From assembly GCA_023412845.1 (NCBI GenBank), contig JAEZRH010000158.1, forward strand, positions 1-13,565: a stretch of 13,565 nucleotides of DNA, given 5' to 3'. Below are positions 1 to 6,603 of this stretch, piece by piece. The notes below the pieces were generated by a model. It worked only from the letters and a program-made list of their open reading frames with translations. It did not search any database and had not been told where the DNA came from. Position 1 is the stretch's first letter. Each line of letters begins with the position of its first letter. The position numbers were made by a program, and so were the translations under genes. Source of the stretch: Bacillota bacterium (lineage in GTDB: Bacteria > Bacillota > Clostridia > Oscillospirales > Acutalibacteraceae).

Positions 1-85
1 CGATACCTGCATAACCGAATACCTTCCTGAAATGATGATGAAAGATGTTAAAATGACAAGATCATACGGCAAAGCGTAACACTTT

Positions 86-114
86 TTGAAAAACGCCGCG
101 TTTTTGCATATAAT
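86..114 (+). promoter_or_regulatory. Upstream promoter P1 of rpsB-tsf
   Basis: TTGAAA at 86-91 is followed after exactly 17 nt by a perfect TATAAT at 109-114, which is close to the sigma-A consensus. Transcription would start near 121 and give rpsB a 5' untranslated region of about 210 nt. Positions 1-85 show no gene or other signal I can support. Confidence 0.7.
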
Positions 115-184
115 AACTTATTATAGCATAAGCCGCGGCGGGAAGGAACGTTTTGCCCCGGCCTCCGGCGAAGAAATTTTGCTC

Positions 185-213
185 TTGTATTGTGGCGGTT
201 CCTGTGTTATAAT
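185..213 (+). promoter_or_regulatory. Proximal promoter P2 of rpsB-tsf (extended -10)
   Basis: TTGTAT at 185-190, a 17-nt spacer, and a perfect TATAAT at 208-213 preceded by TGT (extended -10). Transcription would start near 220 and leave a leader of about 110 nt. Tandem promoters suit a ribosomal protein operon with growth-rate control. Confidence 0.75.
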
Positions 214-247
214 ATTTTCCGCGTTGTTGAGAACACACGCTGTCGCC

Positions 248-286
248 CGGCGAACGGTGCCCGCGGAAAAGCGGGTTTTATCGCCG
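248..286 (+). promoter_or_regulatory. Structured rpsB leader, candidate S2 autoregulatory element
   Basis: A two-tier stem lies in the leader. The outer helix CGGCGA (248-253) pairs perfectly with TCGCCG (281-286). The inner helix CCCGC (260-264) pairs with GCGGG (271-275) around a GGAAAA loop. The tiers are separated by an asymmetric internal loop (254-259 and 276-280). It lies between both promoters and the rpsB ribosome binding site. S2 represses its own rpsB-tsf message in Escherichia coli; a similar role here is inference. The inner stem followed by TTTT could alternatively be a weak attenuator. Confidence 0.45.
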
Positions 287-329
287 AAATCAAAGCGCAG
301 CGGAGGAAAAACCAAGGAGGTTTTTGTCA

Positions 330-1073
<744 letters not shown>

Positions 1074-1121
1074 TTTATTATAAATCCAGAAGTATTATTA
1101 AGATAAAAGCGAGGAATGAAC

Positions 1122-2036
1122 ATGCCTTTTACAGCGAAAGACGTAGCGGCCCTTCGTGAAAAGACCGGCTGCGGCATGATGGACTGCAAAAAAGCCCTGT
1201 CTCAGGCAGACGGGGATATGGATAAAGCAATTGATTTTCTGCGTGAAAAAGGCCTCGCCGCGGCCACCAAGAAAGCCGGCCGCATTGCGGCGGAAGGCGT
1301 CGCCTTTGCCGAAGTGAACGAGGCCGGGAACGCCGGCGTGGTGATCGAAGTCAACGCGGAGACGGACTTTGTGGCGAAGAACGCGGAATTCCGCAACTTT
1401 GTCAAAACCTGCGCGGATACGGTCCTTGAAAGCAGCCCCGCCGATGTGGACGCGCTGCTGCAGATGAAGGCCGCAGGTTCCGGCGAGACCGTCGACGCCA
1501 TCCTGAAAGAGAAGATCCTCAAGATCGGCGAAAACATCAAGATCCGCCGCTTCCAGCGTTTTGACGGCGTTGTGGGGGCGTATATCCATGCCGAGGGCAA
1601 GATCGGCGTGCTCGCAAAATTCGAGGCGTCGTCCGAAGTCGCATCCAAACCGGAATTTGAGGAATACGCGAAGAACGTCTGCATGCAGATCGCGGCGATC
1701 GTTCCGCAGTACCTTGACGAATCTAGGGTGCCCGCGGAGGTCGTGGACCACGAAAAGGAAATCCTCAAGCAGCAGATCGTCGAGTCCGGCAAGCCGGAAG
1801 CCATTGCCGAGAAAATCGTGCAGGGCAGGCTGCGCAAATTCTTTGAGGAAGTCTGCCTTGTGGACCAGACGTATATCAAGGACGACAAGCTCACCATCAA
1901 AAAGTATACCGAGCAGACCGGCAAAGAGCTCGGCGGAGCCATCAAGATCGTGGATTTCGCCCGCTTCGAACGCGGCGAGGGCCTAGAAAAACGCCAGGAC
2001 AATTTCGCCGAAGAGATCGCCAGCCTGGTAAAATAA
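1122..2036 (+). CDS. tsf: Elongation factor Ts
   Basis: Guanine nucleotide exchange factor for EF-Tu, cytosolic, acting in translation elongation. The 304-aa product has both EF-Ts signatures: LREKTGCGMMDCKKAL near residues 10-25 (UBA-like N-terminal domain) and EVNAETDFVAKN near residues 73-84, followed by the dimerisation/core region. Two in-frame ATGs compete, at 1116 and 1122. GAGG at 1111-1114 is 1 nt from the first but 7 nt from the second, so 1122 (MPFTAKDVAALRE) is preferred. It is co-transcribed with rpsB and closed by the terminator at 2056-2085. In many Firmicutes pyrH and frr come next; here they do not. Confidence 0.98.
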   Translation: MPFTAKDVAALREKTGCGMMDCKKALSQADGDMDKAIDFLREKGLAAATKKAGRIAAEGVAFAEVNEAGNAGVVIEVNAETDFVAKNAEFRNFVKTCADTVLESSPADVDALLQMKAAGSGETVDAILKEKILKIGENIKIRRFQRFDGVVGAYIHAEGKIGVLAKFEASSEVASKPEFEEYAKNVCMQIAAIVPQYLDESRVPAEVVDHEKEILKQQIVESGKPEAIAEKIVQGRLRKFFEEVCLVDQTYIKDDKLTIKKYTEQTGKELGGAIKIVDFARFERGEGLEKRQDNFAEEIASLVK

Positions 2037-2055
2037 CAGCGGCATAAGCATTCTG

Positions 2056-2085
2056 ACAGCGCAGAAGGATTTCTGCGCTGTTTTT
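2056..2085 (+). terminator. Intrinsic terminator of rpsB-tsf
   Basis: A perfect 11-bp stem, ACAGCGCAGAA (2056-2066) with TTCTGCGCTGT (2071-2081), has a GGAT loop and runs into TTTTT at 2081-2085. It starts 20 nt after the tsf stop. Confidence 0.95.
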
Positions 2086-2114
2086 CTCATTCCGAGCGAT
2101 TGGGGGAAAAACAA

Positions 2115-2570
2115 ATGAGTCCATCCGCGAGCAGCCGTTTTATGAATCCGGACACACCGCCTTTGCCGGATGAGATTTCCGCTTTGCTGGGCGGCGAAGC
2201 GGCGGCAAGAATGGAGCGGTTCGAATCGTTCCTCCGCTCCGGCTACCCATACAGCCGTGAACTCAAATTTCCGTTCGGCGATTCCTACGGATGGGGTTAC
2301 CGATACGGTTGCGGAACGAAGATGCTCTGCTATCTGTTCTTTGAGAAGGGTGCTTTCACGGTGACCCTCTCCATTGGAAAGCCCGAGCTTCCGCGTCTGC
2401 TGAAGCAGCTTCCCGCAATGCTCCCGAAGACGCGGAAACTTTGGGAGAACCGCTATCCCTGCGGGGAGGGGGGCTGGATCCATTATCAGGTGCTCGGCGA
2501 CGAAGAGCTTGCGGATGTGGAACAACTCATAGCGGTCCGCAAGAGACCGAAAACCGGAGGAAAGCGATGA
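2115..2570 (+). CDS. DUF3788 family protein
   Basis: The 151-aa product is a small soluble protein with no signal peptide or membrane segment. It matches the pattern I know for DUF3788: an aromatic-rich core (FGDSYGWGYRYGCGTKMLCYLFFEKGAFTVTLSIG), then a helix, then a terminal segment with GGWIHYQVLGDEELADVEQLIAVRKRP. The family has no established function. The ATG at 2115 is taken because GGGGGA (2102-2107) lies 7 nt upstream; an in-frame TTG at 2100 would lack a ribosome binding site. The stop overlaps the next start (ATGA), so the two are translationally coupled. Only 29 nt separate it from the tsf terminator, leaving little room for its own promoter; read-through may supply some of its message. 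Confidence 0.8.
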   Translation: MSPSASSRFMNPDTPPLPDEISALLGGEAAARMERFESFLRSGYPYSRELKFPFGDSYGWGYRYGCGTKMLCYLFFEKGAFTVTLSIGKPELPRLLKQLPAMLPKTRKLWENRYPCGEGGWIHYQVLGDEELADVEQLIAVRKRPKTGGKR

Positions 2571-3106
2571 AATACCCGGTGGAAATTCAAAGATCGCGGC
2601 GGAAGACGCTTGTCCTGTCCGTCGAAAGAGACCTGCGCGTTTTGGTGAAAGCACCTCTTTCCATGCCGGATTCGGTAATTGGGTCCTTTGTCGAAAAGCA
2701 TCGGGACTGGATCGGGCGTCACCTCAAACTGCGGGAAGAAACCAACGCAAGAGCGAGGAGCTTTTCGGAGGAAGAGATCGCCGCTCTGAAAGACCAAACC
2801 GCACGGTTCCTGCGGCAAAGGGTCCCGCATTACGCCGCGCTGATGGGCGTTGAGCCGGCCGGAGTGAAGGTCACGCGGGCCGTTGCGCGGTGGGGCTCCT
2901 GCAGCGCAAAAAACCGGCTGTGCTTTTCCTGCCGCATCGCCCTGCTCCCGCCAGAGGCCGCGGATTACGTCGTCGTCCACGAGCTTGCACATATCCGGCA
3001 GAAAAACCACGGGCCTCATTTTTACGCAGAGATCGAAAAGGTTCTGCCTGACTACAGGCAAAGGATCGCGCTCGTAAAGCGGGCCCAGCGGGAACTCGGG
3101 CTGTAA
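2567..3106 (+). CDS. YgjP/SprT-like zinc metallopeptidase domain protein (DUF45, M48-like)
   Basis: A 179-aa protein of the YgjP-like family (Pfam DUF45). The zinc site is clear: HELAH at residues 138-142, with a third ligand probably His148 in NHGPHF. The family hallmark RWGSCS is at residues 109-114, in front of the predicted strand LCFSCRIALLPP. An N-terminal domain of about 75 residues (MKYPVEIQRSRRKTLVLSV...) is also typical. No signal peptide or membrane segment, so cytosolic. Physiological substrate is unknown for most members. Start: GGAGG (2556-2560) lies 6 nt before ATG 2567, which overlaps the stop of the DUF3788 gene, indicating translational coupling. It converges with the radical SAM gene on the other strand. 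Confidence 0.88.
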   Translation: MKYPVEIQRSRRKTLVLSVERDLRVLVKAPLSMPDSVIGSFVEKHRDWIGRHLKLREETNARARSFSEEEIAALKDQTARFLRQRVPHYAALMGVEPAGVKVTRAVARWGSCSAKNRLCFSCRIALLPPEAADYVVVHELAHIRQKNHGPHFYAEIEKVLPDYRQRIALVKRAQRELGL

Positions 3107-3110
3107 GGGG

Positions 3111-3146
3111 AAAGAAATTCCCCGCAGGACGCCGTCCCGCGGGGAA
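3111..3146 (-). terminator. Terminator hairpin between convergent genes
   Basis: TTCCCCGC (3118-3125) pairs with GCGGGGAA (3139-3146), and an inner GGAC/GTCC helix (3127-3130 with 3134-3137) surrounds a GCC loop with one mismatch between the helices. On the minus strand the hairpin is followed by TTTCTTT (complement of 3111-3117), so it best serves the leftward radical SAM transcript. On the plus strand no T-run follows, so it would only be a barrier or RNA-end stabiliser for the metallopeptidase message. Confidence 0.7.
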
Positions 3147-3188
3147 ACCGACAAACTGTTAAAAAACCTGCGCGAAGCCGGGAAAGCT

Positions 3189-4622
3189 TCAGGAGACCTC
3201 TTTCTGTTCCTTCTGCACCTTTTCCCGGATTTCCGTTTTTCGTTCGGCTTCGATGCGCGCTTTTTCGTCCGCGCGCGGCTTGCCTTCGCTGGCATCCCAG
3301 ATTTCTTTCGAGACTTTGGCCCATTCCTTCGCGGCGGGGATGCATTTTTCCGTCAAAGCGTCCACGTCTTCCGGGTGCGTCATGTCCGTCGAGTGCGCGC
3401 CGGACTTCTTCACCATCTGCGACAGGCGGCCGGGGTTGTCGAGCAGCGGGCACGGGCGCAGCTGGTTGCCGTTGAACGGCTGGTTGCGGCGGTACTGCAT
3501 GAACAGCGGGGACCGGTAGGCTTCCAGCAGGGTCTTTTCCCTGACGTTGGAGTCTGCATAATGGATGAACGCACACGGCTCGATGTCGCCGTTCGCGTTG
3601 ATGTGCAGGTAGCACCGCCCGCCCGCGATGCATCCGTTGACGTACTCGCCGTCGTTCCAGAAGTCCATGGTGAAAAGCGGCTTTGTTTCGCGGAATTTGC
3701 GGATCTGTTCGTACATGAATTTGCGCTGCGCGGCCGTGGCGATCAGATCGGTCACGGCGTCGACGCCGACCGGCATGTAAGTAAACAGCCACGCGAATTT
3801 GCAGCCCTGTTCGATCAGGAAATCGAAATACTCCTCGCTGCCGATGGCGTCCGTGTTTTTGCTGGTGTAGCAGAGCGAGGCGCCGAACGGGAGCTTCTTT
3901 TCGCGCAGAATCTTCATGGCGTCCAGCACGGCCCGGTAGGTGCCCTTGCCGCGGCGGAAATCGGTCTGCTCTTCGTAGCCCTCGATGCTGATGGCCGGCA
4001 CAAAATTCTTGACCCGCAGCATCTCGTCGGCGAACTCTTCGTCGATCAGCGTGCCGTTTGTAAAGGCGAGAAATTCGCAGTCTGCGTGCTTTTCGCACAG
4101 GCGGATGATGTCGTTCTTCCGCACGAGAGGCTCGCCGCCGGAGAAGATATACATGTAAGTGCCGAGCTCTTTGCCCTGCTTTACGATGTCGTCTAGCTGT
4201 TCGAAGCTGAGGTTCATCTGGTGGCCGTATTCCGCGGCCCAGCAGCCGGTGCAGTGCAGGTTGCAGGCGGAGGTGGGGTCCACCAGAATGGCCCACGGCA
4301 CGTTGCAGTCGTATTTTTCTTCCATCTTGCCTTTATGGCGCAGGCCCAGAATGGCGGAGTTGACAATGAAATTTTCAAACAGCTTCCGTCTTACGCCGTC
4401 GTCGATGTCTGTGTAAAGACTTGATATGAGTCTGTTCCAGTTGTTGTCCGGGTTGCTCATGAAGCCGGAAACCATGTCGTAAGTATTTTTGTAGAAGTTG
4501 TCCTTGTCAAATTTGCGCAGCCAGCCGATGGCCTTCGGGACATTCTCCTGCGGGTTGCTGTCAAGGTAGTCGAGCACCTTTTTCAGCCCGAAAGCCTGCA
4601 GCCGTTCGTTCACAGTAGCCAT
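3189..4622 (-). CDS. Radical SAM protein with SPASM-like C-terminal region, substrate unknown
   Basis: A 477-aa S-adenosylmethionine radical enzyme. The [4Fe-4S] motif CNLHCTGC gives Cys120, Cys124 and Cys127; SGGEP at 161-165 is the SAM-binding GGE motif. A further cysteine set (Cys331, Cys337, Cys350, Cys391, in the context CIAGGRCYLHINANGDIEPC and RPCPLL) resembles a SPASM/twitch auxiliary cluster domain. The first 110 or so residues are a helical extension ahead of the TIM barrel, and the last 50 are highly charged and coiled-coil-like. No signal peptide or membrane helix. GGGAG (within 4631-4638) lies 8 nt before the ATG. It stands alone on its strand: no peptide precursor or partner is next to it, so peptide maturation is not specially favoured over small-molecule or lipid chemistry. 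Function is not assignable from sequence. Confidence 0.88.
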   Translation of the reverse strand: MATVNERLQAFGLKKVLDYLDSNPQENVPKAIGWLRKFDKDNFYKNTYDMVSGFMSNPDNNWNRLISSLYTDIDDGVRRKLFENFIVNSAILGLRHKGKMEEKYDCNVPWAILVDPTSACNLHCTGCWAAEYGHQMNLSFEQLDDIVKQGKELGTYMYIFSGGEPLVRKNDIIRLCEKHADCEFLAFTNGTLIDEEFADEMLRVKNFVPAISIEGYEEQTDFRRGKGTYRAVLDAMKILREKKLPFGASLCYTSKNTDAIGSEEYFDFLIEQGCKFAWLFTYMPVGVDAVTDLIATAAQRKFMYEQIRKFRETKPLFTMDFWNDGEYVNGCIAGGRCYLHINANGDIEPCAFIHYADSNVREKTLLEAYRSPLFMQYRRNQPFNGNQLRPCPLLDNPGRLSQMVKKSGAHSTDMTHPEDVDALTEKCIPAAKEWAKVSKEIWDASEGKPRADEKARIEAERKTEIREKVQKEQKEVS

Positions 4623-4674
4623 ATCGTTTTCTCCCTTTCAACAGATTGCGGAAAGTACTCCTTTTATCTGCTTT

Positions 4675-4702
4675 AGAATAACATTTCCAGCTGATCTTGT
4701 AA
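4675..4702 (-). promoter_or_regulatory. Candidate promoter of the radical SAM gene
   Basis: On the minus strand an extended -10, TGT-TATTCT (complement of 4675-4683), lies 16 nt after a weak -35, TTACAA (complement of 4697-4702). Transcription would start near 4668 and give an untranslated region of about 45 nt. The -35 is poor, so the call rests on the extended -10. Confidence 0.45.
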
Positions 4703-4737
4703 CTATACAGTTCCATGACAAAGTAATATTTTTATAC

Positions 4738-4764
4738 AAAAACCGGTAAGTGTCGGCTTACCGG
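4738..4764 (-). terminator. Leftward intrinsic terminator in the divergent gap
   Basis: CCGGTAAG (4743-4750) pairs perfectly with CTTACCGG (4757-4764) around a 6-nt loop. On the minus strand it is followed by TTTTT (complement of 4738-4742). It lies upstream of the radical SAM promoter, so it would end some other leftward RNA started between about 4765 and 4915, or act as an insulator. Confidence 0.65.
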
Positions 4765-4819
4765 AAGGACCCGGGAAAATCCCATCCTTATCATTCTTAT
4801 GCCCGCGGCGGGCTCTTTT
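4765..4819 (+). other. Two further hairpins, the second terminator-like on the plus strand
   Basis: First hairpin: AAGGA (4765-4769) with TCCTT (4785-4789) enclosing GGGA (4773-4776) with TCCC (4780-4783). Second hairpin: GCCCG (4801-4805) with CGGGC (4809-4813), followed by TCTTTT (4814-4819), which resembles a short rightward terminator. With the hairpin at 4743-4764 they form a row of three structures. No gene is recognisable here on either strand. Confidence 0.45.
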
Positions 4820-4895
4820 ATGAAATACGGGCGGAATTCCGATATCCGCCGGACCGTTCCACAACGGCGGGGACAGGTCGTCTCCTACGTTTCGA

Positions 4896-4924
4896 TTGAC
4901 ATCGTTTTTGCGATATTGTATCAT
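4896..4924 (+). promoter_or_regulatory. Promoter of murE-murF
   Basis: A perfect -35 TTGACA (4896-4901), a 17-nt spacer, and TATCAT (4919-4924) as -10, five of six to consensus. Transcription would start near 4931, about 208 nt before the murE start. This excludes the in-frame upstream extension of murE as coding. Confidence 0.8.
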
Positions 4925-4930
4925 CATATC

Positions 4931-5130
4931 CGGGCGGCGTGTCGCCGCCGCCCCAGGCCGCGCCGTTCAGCTGGGTAAAATTCCGGGCTTTGACTGGTGC
5001 GAGAGTCATGGGAAACTCCCAGGAACGTTTTTCATCTGCGGGAGCGACCTAAACTGTCCGGGCACGGGAAGCCCAAAGATTCGCTCGGCCGGCGCCCGGC
5101 CGTACGTGCAGGCTCTGCCTGCGGGGGAGG
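4931..5130 (+). promoter_or_regulatory. Long structured 5' leader of murE, candidate RNA regulator
   Basis: Helices that can be read directly: GGCGGCG/CGCCGCC (4933-4939 with 4943-4949); CTGGG/CCCAG (4971-4975 with 5018-5022); a long-range GGGCTTT/GAAGCCC (4985-4991 with 5068-5074); GACT/AGTC (4992-4995 with 5004-5007); TGGGA/TCCCA (5009-5013 with 5017-5021); CGGCCGG/CCGGCCG (5086-5092 with 5096-5102); GCAGGC/GCCTGC (5108-5113 with 5117-5122), which abuts the ribosome binding site GGGGGAGG (5123-5130). CTCCC at 5016-5020 could pair with TGGGA, with GGGAG at 5040-5044, or with the ribosome binding site, so alternative folds are possible. I do not recognise a known riboswitch class. Confidence 0.5.
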
Positions 5131-5138
5131 ATTTTGTT

Positions 5139-6593
5139 ATGTTGCTTCGTGATCTGTTGGAAGGGCTGTCCTGTACCGTCGAAGGCCCTTCAGATGTTGA
5201 AATACAAGACGTCGTGTACGATTCCCGGAATGTCCGCCAAGGCAGCCTGTTTATCTGCCTGTGCGGCTCCAAGGTCGACAGCCATGAATTTGCAGGCCGG
5301 GCCGCAGCCGCGGGAGCGGCCGCCGTGGTCGCACAGCGCCCCGTGGAGGCGGACGGTTCCACCGTCGTGACGGTGGAGGATACCCGCGCCGCGATGGCGC
5401 TGATCTCCGCCGCGTGGTTCGGCCATCCGGCACACTATATGACCATAGTCGGCATCACGGGCACAAAGGGGAAGACAACAACGTCCTATATGATCCGGTC
5501 GATTCTGGAGGCCGGCGGGATCAAAACGGGCGTGATCGGCACCATCGGCGCCGTCATCGGCGACGACGTGATCGAAACCGACAATACGACGCCGGAGTCC
5601 TACGACGTGCAGCGCTATCTGCGGATGATGGCGGACGCCGGCTGCAAGGCGGCGGTCCTGGAAGCCTCCTCCATCGGCCTGCGCGACCATCGGGTAGACG
5701 GAATTTCGTTCGACTACGGCCTGTTCACTAATTTTTCGCCGGATCATATCGGCGGCAACGAACATGCGAGCATCGAGGAGTATATGCAGTGCAAAAGCCT
5801 GCTGTTCCGCCGCTGCAAAACCGGCATCGTCAACACCGACGACACGAACTGGCAGGGCGTGACGAAAGGCCATACCTGCGCGCTTGAGACGTACGGCTTC
5901 GGCGGTTCGGCCGAACTGCGCGCGTCGGGAGAGAAGCTGATCTCCCGCCCCGGCTATCTCGGCGTCCATTTTGAGATGGACGGCCGCCTGCACTTCGGCG
6001 TTGACGTCGATATCCCGGGCCGGTTCAGCGTTTACAACGCGCTTGCGGCCGCAGCGGTCTGCCTCCATTTCCCTGCGGGAGACAAGGAAATCCGCGAGGG
6101 TCTCGACACCGTGAAGGTCAAGGGCAGGGTGGAACCGGTGAAAGTTCCGGGCAACTATACGCTGCTGATCGACTACGCCCACAACGCGCTCAGCATGGAA
6201 AACATCCTCGAGACGCTGCGCGAATACCATCCGCCCCGCCTGGTCTGCCTGTTCGGCGCGGGCGGCAACCGCGACCGCTCCCGCCGGTTCGAAATGGGCG
6301 AGGTCAGCGGCAGGCTGGCCGACCTTTCCGTTATCACGGCGGACAATTCCCGCTATGAGGACGTAATGGATATCATCGCCGACATCAAGATCGGCATCGG
6401 GAAGACGAACGGCAGCTACGTCGTGATCCCCGACCGCAGGCAGGCCATCAAATACTGCATGGAAAACGCGCAGGACGGCGACATCGTCGTGCTGGCCGGC
6501 AAGGGCCACGAAAATTATCAGGAGATCAGGGGCGTGAAATACCACCTCGACGAACGTGAAGTCGTGGCCGACGTCATCGCCGGAAAACTGTGA
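5139..6593 (+). CDS. murE: MurE-type UDP-MurNAc-tripeptide ligase (divergent form)
   Basis: ATP-dependent cytosolic ligase that adds the third amino acid (probably meso-diaminopimelate) to UDP-MurNAc-L-Ala-D-Glu. 484 aa, near usual length. N-terminal UDP-binding domain (about 20-98, with DSR at 28-30), P-loop GITGTKGKTTT at 105-115, Lys219 in the position of the carbamylated lysine, and C-terminal ligase domain from about 330 with CLFGAGGNRDRSRR and GKGHE. Several motifs differ from standard MurE: SSIGL for SSHAL, DHIGGNEH for the usual DHLDYH, DYAHNALSMEN for DYAHTPDALE, and DNSR (402-405) for DNPR. The Arg that contacts the DAP carboxylate is kept. Start: GGGGGAGG lies 8 nt before ATG 5139, and the promoter at 4896-4924 rules out a longer form. 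murF follows after 10 nt. Confidence 0.88.
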   Translation: MLLRDLLEGLSCTVEGPSDVEIQDVVYDSRNVRQGSLFICLCGSKVDSHEFAGRAAAAGAAAVVAQRPVEADGSTVVTVEDTRAAMALISAAWFGHPAHYMTIVGITGTKGKTTTSYMIRSILEAGGIKTGVIGTIGAVIGDDVIETDNTTPESYDVQRYLRMMADAGCKAAVLEASSIGLRDHRVDGISFDYGLFTNFSPDHIGGNEHASIEEYMQCKSLLFRRCKTGIVNTDDTNWQGVTKGHTCALETYGFGGSAELRASGEKLISRPGYLGVHFEMDGRLHFGVDVDIPGRFSVYNALAAAAVCLHFPAGDKEIREGLDTVKVKGRVEPVKVPGNYTLLIDYAHNALSMENILETLREYHPPRLVCLFGAGGNRDRSRRFEMGEVSGRLADLSVITADNSRYEDVMDIIADIKIGIGKTNGSYVVIPDRRQAIKYCMENAQDGDIVVLAGKGHENYQEIRGVKYHLDEREVVADVIAGKL

Positions 6594-6603
6594 GGCGGAT
6601 ACT

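Noticed and set aside
2026..2034. Extended -10 TGG-TAAAAT at the tsf stop as a promoter for the DUF3788 gene
   Set aside because: No -35 at the right distance, and the tsf terminator would stop the transcript before the gene.
4703..4927. Minus-strand 74-codon frame in the divergent gap
   Set aside because: It contains the terminator hairpin and other hairpins, has no ribosome binding site, and resembles no protein I know; better explained as non-coding.
4985..5074. Resemblance of the murE leader to the ZTP (pfl) riboswitch: TGACTGG, GGGAGCGACC and CCGGGCA occur in order
   Set aside because: The P1 pairing and the spacing between these pieces do not match the class as I know it, and murE is not a usual target. 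An Infernal scan would decide.
4896..5138. In-frame N-terminal extension of MurE by 81 codons
   Set aside because: It begins inside the -35 element, includes the promoter, resembles no Mur domain, and the ATG at 5139 has an excellent ribosome binding site and the normal MurE N terminus.
5190..6545. Long minus-strand reading frame (451 codons) opposite murE, and a similar one opposite murF (6574-7725)
   Set aside because: The proteins are His/Arg/Ala/Val-rich low-complexity translations mirroring GC-rich codons of the real genes, without ribosome binding sites or family motifs.
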